DNA from: Bacteroidota bacterium
GTDB lineage: Bacteria > Bacteroidota > Bacteroidia > Flavobacteriales > Weeksellaceae
DNA: 64,000 nt
Direction: 5' to 3'
Assembly: GCA_023457935.1 (NCBI GenBank)
Contig: JAEXBA010000066.1
Coordinates: 1 to 64,000 of the forward strand
Under the pieces are notes generated by a model, which made no database searches, was not told the origin of the DNA, and saw only the letters and a program-made list of their open reading frames with translations. Below, piece after piece: positions 24,098 through 34,138 of this stretch (the first letter of the stretch is position 1; the number at the start of each line of letters is the position of its first letter). The translations under genes and the position numbers were made by a program.

Positions 24098-26965
24098 TTA
24101 CTTAACAACCATTTTTGTTACTGCATTACCTTTTTCCGCTCTGAGCTGAACAATGTAGTTTCCGGAAGCAAGTCCGTAAGTACTCAATTTTTCAGTTCCT
24201 TCTGCAGCTTTCAGCTTAACCGTTGCAACCGCTTTTCCGCTGAAGTCAAACACGGTAAGTATTCCGCCTTTGGCATTGGAATATCTGAATTCCGCCTCAC
24301 CGGAAACTACCGGATTATTGGCAAGTACCAATGTAACATCGCTGGTTCTTGGAGCAGCTTCATAAGTACCTAAATAAGATGCCGGACCGTTACCAAAAAT
24401 TCTGAATTCACCCGGCTGAAGCAAAATCGGAGCCGTTGTGGAAGTAACTGTCATCGCTGTGTTATCCATCAGATTAAACCACTGACCGGTATAAGGAAAG
24501 TTCGGAGTGATATTCTGGGCAGTTGTCGTAAAGTTGGACAGTACCACAACATTTTTCATGGTATTTGCAGGAAGCGCGTCATTCCAGATATACAGTTTCG
24601 GCATAAGGTCTCCGGACTGAACAGTAAAAGTCGTCGTATCAAAAACCTGATTTGCCTGTCTGATACTCATTATTTTAGACCAAACATCCTTTACTGCGTT
24701 CCTGTCTGCATTTTGATGATACATCATCTGAAATGCCGGACGTTTAGGATCAAGTTTACAGTCGCCCGGAATAGCATCGTTTTCAAAATTATTCGTACCG
24801 TTTGTACAGCGGAAAATACTGAACTCGTAACCAAACTCGGCAAACTGCCAGATCATTTTTGGTCCTGGAGCTGTAAGAAATACCGCTGCATAAGCTTTCT
24901 GTCTGTCCAGTGCAGTGTTTAAATCTTTAACACTGTATGTGCCGTTTACGGCTCCGTACTGAAGGTTCTTGAACATTATGCGTTCTTCATCATGACTTTC
25001 ACCGTAGGAAATGTTTCTTCGCTCAGAAAAACCGTGATTTTCAAAATCAAGTCTGTTGATGTTTGAATCTGATGCATATCCCATTGTATTCTGGTTGTAA
25101 GGACCTGTCAGCTTATCCCACATCATAATTCCTTTACCTTCAGAAAGACGATAGTTTGCCCACTGCTGCTCTTCGCCGTCTGTTCCCAGATGTTCAAAGA
25201 TGATGTAAGAAGTAGGATCGTACGACCACTGGTAATCTGCATACTGTTTCAGAATTGCAACACGGTCTGCCTGATAAGAGTTGGTGCAGCTTTCATTACT
25301 ACCGGTACACTGTTGTGTAAATCCTTTCGTCAAATCCCAGCGGAAACCGTCAATTTTATATTCATTCATCCATTGTTCCAATACGCGGTTAACGTAGTAC
25401 TGCGTTTGTGGCTTTGAGTGATTGAAATCGTAAAACACACTGTAACTGTGTGTAGCCGACTGGTTGAAATAAGGATTGTTGGCTGCAACTTCTCCGTATC
25501 CGCCAGTGGTGGAAGTGTTCCAAAGTCTCTGAAGCGGTGATCTTCCAGTGGCATGATTCAGCGCAATATCAAGAATTACAGCGATACCGTTTTGGTGGCA
25601 CTTGTCAATAAATTCCTTGAATTTATCCGCTGTTCCGTATGCTTTGTCCAGCGCATAGTGGAAACTGGTGTTGTAACCCCATGAATTGTTTCCGTCAAAC
25701 TCCATTACCGGCATCAGTTCTACAGCATTGATATTTAAGCTTTTCAGATAAGGAATCTTATCGATCAATGACTGCCAGTTCTGCTCAACCGTAAAGTCTC
25801 TTACCAGTAATTCGTACACAAAAAGATTCTGTTTGGCAGGTTTTGTGAAATTGGTAACCATCCAGTTATACGCTGGCATTCCTGTACGGATTACTGAAAC
25901 ATCATACTGCTGGCCAACAGGATACGCCGGAAGGTTAGGATAATCAGCTGCCTGAATCCAAGGATCGTCATCCGGTGAAAGAACCATGGTTGAATACGGA
26001 TCCGCTACTTTAATACCGTCATTCGTTCTGTACTGAAAAGTATAGATCTGCTGCGGCGTCAAACCTGTAAGCTCTATCCAGTAAAGATCTGGGTTTGCTG
26101 TATCACGCTTCATAACATAAGCGGAATTCATCGACCAGTTGTTAAAACTTCCGATTACATGTACAAATGATTTGAACGGTGCGTACAGAGCCAGCCCAAC
26201 CTTTGTTGGATCTGCAGGATCGTAAGTTATTCCCTGTCTCATATAGGCAGGAATCGCTGCAGTCTGAACAGCAGGTGTTACAGAAAAACTGAACGAAGAA
26301 GAAATAGCAGCTCCGTCCGCAACGCTGGTTGCAGTAAGAACAGCAGAAGCATCACCGGTTACGGTATACGCATAATTAAAAGATGCTGTATTGTTCTGTG
26401 TTGTTACAACGGTACCGTTTACAGACAGCGACCAGTTTGCAGCTACATTGGTAGTATAGCTGATGTTGGAAGCAGTTCCGGAGTTCACGATTGTTGTGGT
26501 ATTGTTTACCGGTGTTCCCGTAAGAAACTGTATGGTTCCAATGTTAACGAAAATATCCTGAGATTTCTTGTCACCGGTTCCGTTCAGCGCCTTCACCAGG
26601 AATCCCATTCTCGAAAGACCGGTCCTGTTAAAGAATGTAGTGGGAACAAAAGTCATCGTATAAGTATCAGAAGCCGCATTGTAAGTAAACTTATTGGCTG
26701 CGGTGGACGCAGTCCAGGTTCCGTTAGTCGGAGCATCCGCACTCGTATTGGTCGCATGATCGAAAGACCATGCCCAGATGTAAAGCGAATTGTTGGTAAC
26801 GCCCCAAGCTGCTTCGTTTACAGAGCTGCCCTGAATGGTAATTGTAATGGACTGATCCTCGCTGAATGAAGCAGGAGAAACCGAATAAGCCACCGTCTGC
26901 TGCTGTGCAAAAACAGCAATCTGCAACAGGAAGCAGGCAAGAAAAGTTAAGAAATGTTTTATCAT
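24098..26965 (-). CDS. Secreted alpha-amylase-family glycoside hydrolase (GH13) with T9SS sorting domain
   Basis: A 955-residue protein with a signal peptide (MIKHFLTFLACFLLQIAVFA). Two beta-sandwich regions follow, the second (about 250-330) like an E-set/CBM48 module (VHVIGSFNNWS). The GH13 barrel spans about 380-790 (NAVELMPVMEFDG, ILDIALNHATG). Probable catalytic residues are the aspartate in DGFRWDLTKGF (about 542), the glutamate in IIFEHLGTDGEE (about 592) and the aspartate in SYGESHDEERI (about 657). The last 75 residues form a T9SS type A sorting domain (LTVFDFSGKAVATV, then GLASGNYIVQLRAEKG). It probably acts on starch- or glycogen-like glucans at the surface or outside the cell. Confidence 0.92.
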   Translation of the reverse strand: MIKHFLTFLACFLLQIAVFAQQQTVAYSVSPASFSEDQSITITIQGSSVNEAAWGVTNNSLYIWAWSFDHATNTSADAPTNGTWTASTAANKFTYNAASDTYTMTFVPTTFFNRTGLSRMGFLVKALNGTGDKKSQDIFVNIGTIQFLTGTPVNNTTTIVNSGTASNISYTTNVAANWSLSVNGTVVTTQNNTASFNYAYTVTGDASAVLTATSVADGAAISSSFSFSVTPAVQTAAIPAYMRQGITYDPADPTKVGLALYAPFKSFVHVIGSFNNWSMNSAYVMKRDTANPDLYWIELTGLTPQQIYTFQYRTNDGIKVADPYSTMVLSPDDDPWIQAADYPNLPAYPVGQQYDVSVIRTGMPAYNWMVTNFTKPAKQNLFVYELLVRDFTVEQNWQSLIDKIPYLKSLNINAVELMPVMEFDGNNSWGYNTSFHYALDKAYGTADKFKEFIDKCHQNGIAVILDIALNHATGRSPLQRLWNTSTTGGYGEVAANNPYFNQSATHSYSVFYDFNHSKPQTQYYVNRVLEQWMNEYKIDGFRWDLTKGFTQQCTGSNESCTNSYQADRVAILKQYADYQWSYDPTSYIIFEHLGTDGEEQQWANYRLSEGKGIMMWDKLTGPYNQNTMGYASDSNINRLDFENHGFSERRNISYGESHDEERIMFKNLQYGAVNGTYSVKDLNTALDRQKAYAAVFLTAPGPKMIWQFAEFGYEFSIFRCTNGTNNFENDAIPGDCKLDPKRPAFQMMYHQNADRNAVKDVWSKIMSIRQANQVFDTTTFTVQSGDLMPKLYIWNDALPANTMKNVVVLSNFTTTAQNITPNFPYTGQWFNLMDNTAMTVTSTTAPILLQPGEFRIFGNGPASYLGTYEAAPRTSDVTLVLANNPVVSGEAEFRYSNAKGGILTVFDFSGKAVATVKLKAAEGTEKLSTYGLASGNYIVQLRAEKGNAVTKMVVK

Positions 26966-27289
26966 AGGTCTAAAATTTTGCAGTGGGTAAAGTTACAGTT
27001 TTACAGTCAACTAATTGCAAAAATGAATCAATTAACCAAAAAAAATCCTGCGAAAATGATTAAACAGCTGCATAAAACACTTTAAATACTGCAGCAGAAA
27101 GAGCTTTGCAAAAATCAGCCGAAATCACTTAAATTTGACTGATTTACGTTTAAATCATTCATTAAAAAAATTAAAATAAAGAAAACTTAATTAAAAGCTA
27201 AGCGCATTAATGAAATTTTTTATTTTTTGATTTATCGTTTAAATAATATTAAACATAACTGAAATAATTTGTTAAATTTGCATAAATAA
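26966..27289. other. AT-rich divergent intergenic region
   Basis: 324 bases between the amylase gene and the EEP gene hold no reading frame that looks real. A -7-like TAAATTTG at 27273-27280 lies nine bases before the EEP ATG, so that leader would be very short; I see no TTG at the proper distance. No clear hairpin is present. Confidence 0.5.
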
Positions 27290-28252
27290 ATGGAAGGCGT
27301 ACAAAATAAACATTTTGAAAACGAGGAATTGATAATGTTCTATAACGCAGAGAACTTTTTTTCACCGGACAATACCAACAGACAGCAATTGAGTATTTCC
27401 GGCCTGCGCAGCTGGAACAGGAAGAAGTACGAGAACAAAATCTTCAAAATAGCACACGTCTTTCAGCTGGTTAATGAAAGTAATGAACTTCCGATGCTGA
27501 TTGGCCTCTCAGAAGTTCAGGGAGAAAAAGTACTTCAGGATCTTGTGGAAATGGATCCTTTTAATTCCAACTTCGGAATTGTGCATTACGAATCCATGGA
27601 TGAAAGAGGTGTAGATGTTGCGCTGCTGTATGATAAAAGGAAAATCGAAATCATCGAATCGGAACCCATCAGTTTTTTTTTCGAAATTAAAGATGATTAT
27701 CCCGACAATTATGATACGACAAGAGATATCCTGTACTGCAAAGCGAAATATCAGAACGCTGAGCTTAACATCTTCGTGTTTCATCTTCCGTCGAAACGTG
27801 AAAACGATATCAACAGGCCCAAACGTCAGCATATGCTGAAGACCATAAAAGAACGAATTGAAACTATGACGGGAAATAACGAAGCAGTAATTCTCTGCGG
27901 CGATTTCAACGAGAATCCGGACGAAGAAAACCTTCTGGATCTTGTAAACGACCGGAACGGAGGCCGCCTGCTTCAGAATCCTTTCGAAGAACTCTTCCGG
28001 CAGAAGAGGTATTCAACCTTTCATTACCGTTTTGGTTTGCTTTTTGACCAGATTATGCTGTCCAAAGATTTTATGGATGGGAGATTCCCGCTTCAGTTTG
28101 CTTCAGCTGAAGTTTTCAACCATGAAAAAATAAGTAACTGGGACAGAAAATTTAAGGGAAGACCATTTCGCACCTATGCGGGAACAAGGTATCTTGGCGG
28201 ATACAGCGACCACTTCCCTGTTTTTGTTAAATTGAAAAATATTAAAAATTAA
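27290..28252 (+). CDS. Endonuclease/exonuclease/phosphatase family protein
   Basis: A 320-residue protein without a signal peptide. Motifs of the EEP fold are FYNAENFFSPDN (about 17-28), LIGLSEVQGEK (metal-binding glutamate, about 70-80), CGDFNENPDEE (about 199-209) and the terminal GGYSDHFPVFVKL (catalytic-type SDH, about 305-311). It is a metal-dependent phosphodiesterase or phosphatase; whether the substrate is DNA, lipid or another compound is unknown. The Lrp-family gene follows after 16 bases. Confidence 0.88.
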   Translation: MEGVQNKHFENEELIMFYNAENFFSPDNTNRQQLSISGLRSWNRKKYENKIFKIAHVFQLVNESNELPMLIGLSEVQGEKVLQDLVEMDPFNSNFGIVHYESMDERGVDVALLYDKRKIEIIESEPISFFFEIKDDYPDNYDTTRDILYCKAKYQNAELNIFVFHLPSKRENDINRPKRQHMLKTIKERIETMTGNNEAVILCGDFNENPDEENLLDLVNDRNGGRLLQNPFEELFRQKRYSTFHYRFGLLFDQIMLSKDFMDGRFPLQFASAEVFNHEKISNWDRKFKGRPFRTYAGTRYLGGYSDHFPVFVKLKNIKN

Positions 28253-28268
28253 GTAAGAAAACTACAAT

Positions 28269-28739
28269 ATGAAAAGTGCAAGCGATATTGGTTACCACCT
28301 GGATGCGGTGGATAAAGAAATTGTGTACATGCTGATGGACAATGCAAAAACATCATTGGCACATATTTCGAAAAACGTAGGAATCTCCACTACGGCAGTA
28401 CATCAGCGGATAAAAAAACTGGAACAGGCCGGAGTAATCGAAAACTCGGTTTCCTTTCTGAATCCGCGTAAAATTGGATACAAAGTTGTTTCGTATATCG
28501 GTATTTTTCTGGATCAGCCCAGTCATTATCCGGAAGCAATCAAAGCTTTGATTGAAGTAAATGAAGTCGTAGAGGCTCATTATACTACAGGAAATTACAC
28601 TATTTTTGTAAAAGTACTGTGTAAGGACAACGACCATCTGATGCAGATTCTCAACAAAATTCAGAAACTGAAGGGTGTGACAAGAACAGAAACTTTCATA
28701 TCTTTGGAGCAGAGTATTAACCGACAGCTTAAAGTCTGA
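28269..28739 (+). CDS. Lrp/AsnC family transcriptional regulator
   Basis: A 156-residue regulator with an N-terminal winged helix-turn-helix (about 12-60: VDKEIVYMLMDNAKTSLAHI, then STTAVHQRIKKLEQAGVIE) and a C-terminal RAM/AsnC ligand-binding domain (YKVVSYIGIFL, EAHYTTGNYTIFVKVLC). Such proteins form octamers that sense amino acids. It follows the EEP gene closely and a hairpin terminator lies between it and deoC. Confidence 0.93.
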   Translation: MKSASDIGYHLDAVDKEIVYMLMDNAKTSLAHISKNVGISTTAVHQRIKKLEQAGVIENSVSFLNPRKIGYKVVSYIGIFLDQPSHYPEAIKALIEVNEVVEAHYTTGNYTIFVKVLCKDNDHLMQILNKIQKLKGVTRTETFISLEQSINRQLKV

Positions 28740-28769
28740 ATTATCTGATTTTCAAATCATTAAATAAAT

Positions 28770-28794
28770 AATCATCGGCTTTTGGCTGGTGATT
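28770..28794 (+). terminator. Rho-independent terminator after Lrp-family gene
   Basis: A ten-pair stem with outer arms AATCATC (28770-28776) and GGTGATT (28788-28794, some G-T pairs), followed by TTTCTTTTT. Confidence 0.65.
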
Positions 28795-28814
28795 TTTCTT
28801 TTTAAACTTACATT

Positions 28815-29555
28815 ATGGAAATAAACCGCTATTTAGATTCAACTTATCTTAAAACGCCGGCTCAATCCGGATTATCAGAAGAAGAAACCCTGAAAACTGT
28901 TATCAACCTTACCGATGAAGCTATTGCGCACAGTATTTTTGCCGTAATGATCCGTCCGGATTATGTAAAAACGGTAAAAGATTATCTTTCTGAAAAAAAT
29001 GCTGATGTAAAAGTGGGAACCGTTATCGGTTTTCATGAAGGAACCTACTCTACCGAAGAAAAACTGGCCGAAGCAAAGAAAGCCATTGAAGACGGCGCTG
29101 ATGAACTGGATTTCGTTCTGAATTACACCTTATATCTTGAAGGAAATATCGATCTGGTTCAAAAAGAAGTAACGGAATGCACCAAACTGTGTCTTGAAAA
29201 CGGAAAAATCGCCAAATGGATTATCGAAATCGCTGCGTTAACAGATGCTGAAATTGCTGATATTACCAAGAAAATCAATGAGTGGGTTTCAGGCAGTTTT
29301 GCCGGAAAAGAGGAAATGGTTTTTGTGAAATCTTCAACCGGATTCTACCAGACCCAAGGCGGAAAACCAAACGGCGCCACGTTCGAAGGCATTAAAATTA
29401 TGCTGGACAATGCCGGAAAACTTCCGGTAAAAGCGGCAGGCGGCGTAAGAACTCCAGACGATGCTGAAAAAATGATTGGTTTGGGCGTCAAAAGAATCGG
29501 AACCTCTTCGGCTGTCGGGCTCATCCGCAATGAAGAAACTTCCAGAGGATATTAA
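28815..29555 (+). CDS. deoC: Deoxyribose-phosphate aldolase
   Basis: A 246-residue class I aldolase that splits 2-deoxyribose 5-phosphate into acetaldehyde and glyceraldehyde 3-phosphate in deoxynucleoside catabolism. The start of the barrel is DSTYLKTPAQSG, with GTVIGFHEGTYSTEEK, ADELDFVLN, the Schiff-base lysine in MVFVKSSTGFY, and VKAAGGVRTPDDAEKMI. No other deo genes are adjacent. Confidence 0.95.
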   Translation: MEINRYLDSTYLKTPAQSGLSEEETLKTVINLTDEAIAHSIFAVMIRPDYVKTVKDYLSEKNADVKVGTVIGFHEGTYSTEEKLAEAKKAIEDGADELDFVLNYTLYLEGNIDLVQKEVTECTKLCLENGKIAKWIIEIAALTDAEIADITKKINEWVSGSFAGKEEMVFVKSSTGFYQTQGGKPNGATFEGIKIMLDNAGKLPVKAAGGVRTPDDAEKMIGLGVKRIGTSSAVGLIRNEETSRGY

Positions 29556-29578
29556 ATCTTTTTTGAATAAAAAATAAA

Positions 29579-29602
29579 AAACCACAGTTTTCGCTGTGGT
29601 TT
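29579..29602. terminator. Bidirectional terminator between deoC and dusB
   Basis: AAACCACAG and CTGTGGTTT arms at 29579-29587 and 29594-29602 with a six-base loop, A-rich to the left and TTTTAT on the right. The right arm touches the dusB stop codon. Confidence 0.75.
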
Positions 29603-30600
29603 TATCGTTCAGTAAACTGATGTTCCTTATAAAAATCGGATGCCTGACCAATAAGTTCATCCATTTCTGCAAGCGTGAAGATTTCCAGAAATTTCTTTCT
29701 CCACTCTTTAAAATGTGGAACTCCGCGGAAATAATTGCTGTAATGCTGCCGCATTTCAATAAGACCTAAGCGTTCACCTTTCCATTCTGCGCTCCATTCC
29801 GCATGTTGCCGAACAGAAAGAAGGCGGTCTTCAACAGTCGGTTCAGGAAGAATTTCACCGGTTGCAAAAAAATGTTTTATCTCATTGAAAATCCACGGAT
29901 AACCGATAGCGCCGCGACCGATCATAATACCGTCGCAGTCGTATTTCTGTCTGTACTCCAGTGCTTTTTCGGGTGAGTCGATATCTCCGTTTCCAAAAAC
30001 TGGAATTTCAATATTCGGATTGTTTTTGATTCTTGAAATATGTTCCCAGTCGGCCTCACCTTTATACATCTGCGAACGGGTTCGGGCGTGAATCGTGAGC
30101 GCTTTTATGCCGGTTTCCTGCAGTCTTTCGGCAACCTCATCAATATTAATGTTTGAAGTATCCCAACCCAGACGCGTTTTCACCGTAACGGGAAGATGCG
30201 TGGAAGTTACCACTGCTTTTGTCAGTCGAACCATCAGATCAATGTCTTTCAGAACACCGGCTCCGGCGCCCTTACATACTACTTTCTTTACCGGACAGCC
30301 AAAATTGATGTCCACCAAATCGGGTTCTACCGTTTCCACAATTTTCGCCGACATCGCCATGGCTTCCTCGTCACCGCCAAAAATCTGAATTCCAACTGGC
30401 CTTTCATAATCGAAAATATCGAGCTTTTTCCGTGATTTCATCGCATCACGAATCAGACCTTCCGAAGAAATAAATTCCGAATACATCAGATCTGCACCGT
30501 GCATTTTACACAGACGGCGAAACGGAGGATCGCTCACGTCTTCCATTGGCGCAAGCAGCAGCGGAAATTCCGGCAGTTCTATATTCCCGATTTTTACCAT
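29602..30600 (-). CDS. dusB: tRNA-dihydrouridine synthase
   Basis: A 332-residue flavoenzyme that reduces uridines in tRNA D-loops. It has a TIM barrel with LLAPMEDVSDPPFRRLC (about 15-31), the catalytic-cysteine region DINFGCPVKKVVCKGAGAG (about 97-115), VKTRLGWD, LTIHARTRSQMYKG and GNGDIDSPEKA, then GIMIGRGAIGYPWIF. A C-terminal helical domain completes the usual length. DusB rather than DusA/C is assigned from overall resemblance only. Confidence 0.92.
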   Translation of the reverse strand: MVKIGNIELPEFPLLLAPMEDVSDPPFRRLCKMHGADLMYSEFISSEGLIRDAMKSRKKLDIFDYERPVGIQIFGGDEEAMAMSAKIVETVEPDLVDINFGCPVKKVVCKGAGAGVLKDIDLMVRLTKAVVTSTHLPVTVKTRLGWDTSNINIDEVAERLQETGIKALTIHARTRSQMYKGEADWEHISRIKNNPNIEIPVFGNGDIDSPEKALEYRQKYDCDGIMIGRGAIGYPWIFNEIKHFFATGEILPEPTVEDRLLSVRQHAEWSAEWKGERLGLIEMRQHYSNYFRGVPHFKEWRKKFLEIFTLAEMDELIGQASDFYKEHQFTER

Positions 30601-30817
30601 GGCGCAAAGATAAGGAAAGTTGTTTAGGTGTGGAGGGTTGTGAAGTCGTAGTTTGTTAAGTCGTTAAGTCGCTGGTTGTTGGTTATTGGTTTTTTGGTTT
30701 GAACCCGCTTTATTAATAAAACCATTATAACAACTTTACTTCTCCACAACGACTTCACGACTCACGACTTCACGACTCAAAACTTTACGACCAACGACTT
30801 CACAGCTCACGACTTCA
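30601..30817. repeat. Degenerate short repeats and inverted repeat (CGACTTCA type)
   Basis: The right part (about 30746-30818) holds roughly eight imperfect copies of a 9-10-base unit like ACGACTTCAC/ACGACTCA. The left part (about 30640-30690) holds inverted copies (GTGAAGTCGT, TTAAGTCGTTAAGTCG). The whole could form a long imperfect hairpin. No coding potential is evident. Confidence 0.6.
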
Positions 30818-33800
30818 CTAAAAAGACGCTTTCAGCTGCATTGATCCGATGTGAATCGTTCTCTCGCCGGAGTTTCTGCCCTCGTAATTTACATTCAGCA
30901 TGATGAAAGAGTTGAGTGCCTGCTGAAGGAAAACGCTCCAAACCTGATTTTTTCCCGCTTTGAGGCCGTCCAGCATCTGATTTCCGACGATGGAAAAGGA
31001 ATTTCCGGTGAAATTGTTGTTGATGAAAGAAAAGCTGCCGCGCACTGATGTTTTCTTACGCTCCCACTGTAAACTTCCGGTAATATCAAAAGTTTTGAGA
31101 AACTCCTCACCGTCTGCACGGTCTTTTTGGCGGAAAGCCGAGGAAAGTTCGGCCTGAATGGCATCTGTGAATTTATAGGTTGCCTTTGGTTTGGTTTCAA
31201 AATTATTCAGAATAAAATCACGGGAACTGAACATCTGCGAAGCATTTTCAATATGATGAACCGAGTTTTCCCAATCGACACGGAAATCTTTGCTGAACCA
31301 GTAACCGACATTCAGGAAATTGGAAGTCTGCGCCCGTTCTTCGCGACTGAAATTCGCATTGATGATGTTTTGGTTGTTGATAAAACGGTAATTCCCGTTC
31401 CAGCCGGACTTATCGGTCGGATTGAACTGTGCCGTTGCCAGAAAATTCTGGTTTTTCAGAATCTGGTCTTCATCATTTTCAAACGGATTCAGTACAAGAA
31501 CGCGGTCTCTTTTATAGAATGAATTCTGGGAATTCAGGGAAACGTTGAAATTCCAGCGCTTCAGAAAAGCATTTTCAGAATTGAAAACCACGGCCGGATT
31601 CACAAATAGTGCGAGCTGAAGCTTATTTTTATTGGACGGAACATAGTTCACAGTATTCGTGTAAACCCGGATGTACTGCGCCAAATCTGCATATTCCGCC
31701 ATTTCAAATTCATCCAGTTGCTGAACGCCGTCACCGTTATAATCGGTCCATTTGTAAACGCCCTGTCCGTCCGTCACTTTTATATACTGAAATTCGCGCT
31801 GCGCTTCCTGTCCGTTTCCAAGTTCATAAAACGCCTGCAAACGCATTCCGTTATTAAAGAGTTGCTGGTTGTAAAGAATATTTCCAACTACAAAATCGCG
31901 GTTCTGACCGGCTTCTACAAACTGATTCTGATAGTAGAATTTCCGGTAATGAATCAAGGCATTTAACGTCGTTTTTTCGGTTTTAATCAACTGACTTTCT
32001 GCCATTAAGCCCAAAATATTGTTCATTTTCTGCAGAGAATTGTCGCGGATTGAATCATTGGTTCTGAAATATGCTCTTGTCAGCAACTTCGTTCTGGCGG
32101 AATCACCGATTTTCTTCTGTACGAAAACTTCCTTCCAGCTGAAACTCGTCACGTCAAAAAGATCAGTCTGATTGAACTTCTTCACATTGTGTTCCATACT
32201 TCCGCCAACAGCCCAGCTTCCTTTCTGTCCCTGAAATTCCGAAACCAAACCGCCGCGGACAAATTTTGTGTCCTGCGTTTCCGATTTTGTATCAAGGTAG
32301 GAGAAGTTTCCTTTGGTATTGAATTTTCCGGCAATCCAGCCAAAATCAAGATCATTCTTCAGGCCTTTGTAATAATCTTTTTCATCCAGAAAATTGATGC
32401 GGTAATTGGCAAACGAAAGGTTTTTCCATTGGTTCAGAAAACTGAAGATAAACCGGTTCTGTGTTCTGCCGTTGAATTCCTGAGCCAGATTAAAATCGCG
32501 CGCAAACTCAACATTATTGATTCTGTCCAGGATATGAAACCTCGAATTAATATGCTGATATTCAAAACTCGGCGTTCCTTTCCAGTTGTTTTTTGTGAAG
32601 GTTTTGTTTCCGAAAATCCTTGCCGCATAACCTTTATTCTCATTTGAATCTTTTGAAGAGAAAAGATTTACATCATAATTACTGAACGAAAAATCTCCGC
32701 CAATGCGGCCTTCATTCAGCAGATATTCAGCGTTATAGGAAAAAACCTGAGATTTCTGCGGCGCCGGAAGTTTTCTTACCGCGCGGTAATCACCTAAATT
32801 CGAACCAACGTATTCGAAAACACGGCCATTATTGGTGGTCTGTTTCAAACGGTAATCACCCAGATTTGCACCGAAATACGTAAAGGCAACCTGATAAAGC
32901 GTCTGATTCTGATCTGTAGAAAACTCGTAAAATTCACCGTTGGGATCGAGAACAATTCGGTACAGAATTTTGTTCACATCGTACTCTGAAACCGTTCCTG
33001 AAGGCGCAAACATGAGATCGGGATTATTTCCTGCGTTCACGAGAACCTGTTGGTCTGCTTCAGAAAGATTCAAAGCAAGCGGCGCATTTTTGTTGTCGTT
33101 TTCCATAAACCAAGAAAATCCTGTGCGGAAACGCTCTCTTTCATGGCGAATGGCTCCCGTAAAAAGATAGCGGGAATAATTCCGGTTGGTATAATTATAG
33201 GAAACGGTGATGAAGTTCTGCTGAAAAATCGGCCTGAAACTCGTAAAAGTTAGTTCTCCGGTGTTGTAATTGATGACATAATCTAGGTTTTCACCGCGTT
33301 TCATCAGAATACCGTCAATAAAAACCTGTTCAGATCCTGAAATTACCGTAATAAAATTCTCACCGTTTCTTCCGGTTAACCGGTACGGGCCCTGATTTCC
33401 CTCAATTCCCTGAAAACGGATCCGGTGAAATTCACTTCGCGCGACACCGCCGGAAATATTAAGGAAAGTTTTATTTTCCTTTCCAAAATTCGTCTGAAAC
33501 TGTAAACCCATACTTCGCCGCTGATACCTTCCGAAAAAAGTATTTTCATCCACAAGATCAAGATGACCTGCGCGAAGAATTGATTTTTCCTTAATATTCA
33601 GCTGCATGTAGATTTTGTCGAATTCTTCCAGCGTCTGTGTGTAACCGTCGGCCTGAATGGGCAGATTATGATCGGAAATCGAAGCCAGAACCGTGACATC
33701 TTTCGACAGTTTACCCGAAATCTGCAAATCCATTGAACTCTGCACCGAGGAACCCTGATTGTTTCCAAAAGTAACGCCGCGGATGATGGAACCTTTAGAA

Positions 33801-34051
33801 TTAAGATCACCGAGAAGCCGCTGACGGTCATTTTTTACGAGTACGCCTTCATCTACAATCACTTTATTTCCGAGCCTCACAAAATCCAGCGTATCGCGGG
33901 TAAAAAGATCCTGTTCAATCTTTGCAGCAATAGCCGAATCTTTTTTGGTGGAATCCTTTGGAATATTTGGGTTTTTCCATGTAAAAACCTGGGCATCTGC
34001 CATGCAAAAGCCGCAAAAAACCAGAATGTGGATAAGTATTTTTCTGAACAA
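30818..34051 (-). CDS. Large outer-membrane beta-barrel protein of unknown function
   Basis: About 1077 residues from a TTG at 34051, which gives a signal peptide (LFRKILIHILVFCGFCMADAQ); a longer reading from 34150 has no plausible leader. Early residues (VVDEGVLVKNDRQRLLGDLN, then RGVTFGNNQGSSVQSSMDLQ) are followed by a long series of beta strands with aromatic girdles, which suggests a very large barrel. There is no visible TonB plug, POTRA or T9SS signal. A calcium-like acidic loop (DYNGDGVQQLDEFEMAEY, about 830) resembles an EF-hand/dockerin pattern. I recognise only a general Bacteroidota surface-protein type. It stands alone. Confidence 0.7.
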   Translation of the reverse strand: MFRKILIHILVFCGFCMADAQVFTWKNPNIPKDSTKKDSAIAAKIEQDLFTRDTLDFVRLGNKVIVDEGVLVKNDRQRLLGDLNSKGSIIRGVTFGNNQGSSVQSSMDLQISGKLSKDVTVLASISDHNLPIQADGYTQTLEEFDKIYMQLNIKEKSILRAGHLDLVDENTFFGRYQRRSMGLQFQTNFGKENKTFLNISGGVARSEFHRIRFQGIEGNQGPYRLTGRNGENFITVISGSEQVFIDGILMKRGENLDYVINYNTGELTFTSFRPIFQQNFITVSYNYTNRNYSRYLFTGAIRHERERFRTGFSWFMENDNKNAPLALNLSEADQQVLVNAGNNPDLMFAPSGTVSEYDVNKILYRIVLDPNGEFYEFSTDQNQTLYQVAFTYFGANLGDYRLKQTTNNGRVFEYVGSNLGDYRAVRKLPAPQKSQVFSYNAEYLLNEGRIGGDFSFSNYDVNLFSSKDSNENKGYAARIFGNKTFTKNNWKGTPSFEYQHINSRFHILDRINNVEFARDFNLAQEFNGRTQNRFIFSFLNQWKNLSFANYRINFLDEKDYYKGLKNDLDFGWIAGKFNTKGNFSYLDTKSETQDTKFVRGGLVSEFQGQKGSWAVGGSMEHNVKKFNQTDLFDVTSFSWKEVFVQKKIGDSARTKLLTRAYFRTNDSIRDNSLQKMNNILGLMAESQLIKTEKTTLNALIHYRKFYYQNQFVEAGQNRDFVVGNILYNQQLFNNGMRLQAFYELGNGQEAQREFQYIKVTDGQGVYKWTDYNGDGVQQLDEFEMAEYADLAQYIRVYTNTVNYVPSNKNKLQLALFVNPAVVFNSENAFLKRWNFNVSLNSQNSFYKRDRVLVLNPFENDEDQILKNQNFLATAQFNPTDKSGWNGNYRFINNQNIINANFSREERAQTSNFLNVGYWFSKDFRVDWENSVHHIENASQMFSSRDFILNNFETKPKATYKFTDAIQAELSSAFRQKDRADGEEFLKTFDITGSLQWERKKTSVRGSFSFINNNFTGNSFSIVGNQMLDGLKAGKNQVWSVFLQQALNSFIMLNVNYEGRNSGERTIHIGSMQLKASF

Positions 34052-34138
34052 AACCCTTCTAAAACCTTTGCTGTAAAAGTAACGAAAAAATATGGTGGAA
34101 ATTATGGAAAGAATTAACGGTAACTTAAAACAGCCAGG

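Noticed and set aside
30740..30818. Short repeats resembling a CRISPR array
   Set aside because: Units are 9-10 bases, adjacent and degenerate, without unique spacers, and no cas genes are in the window.
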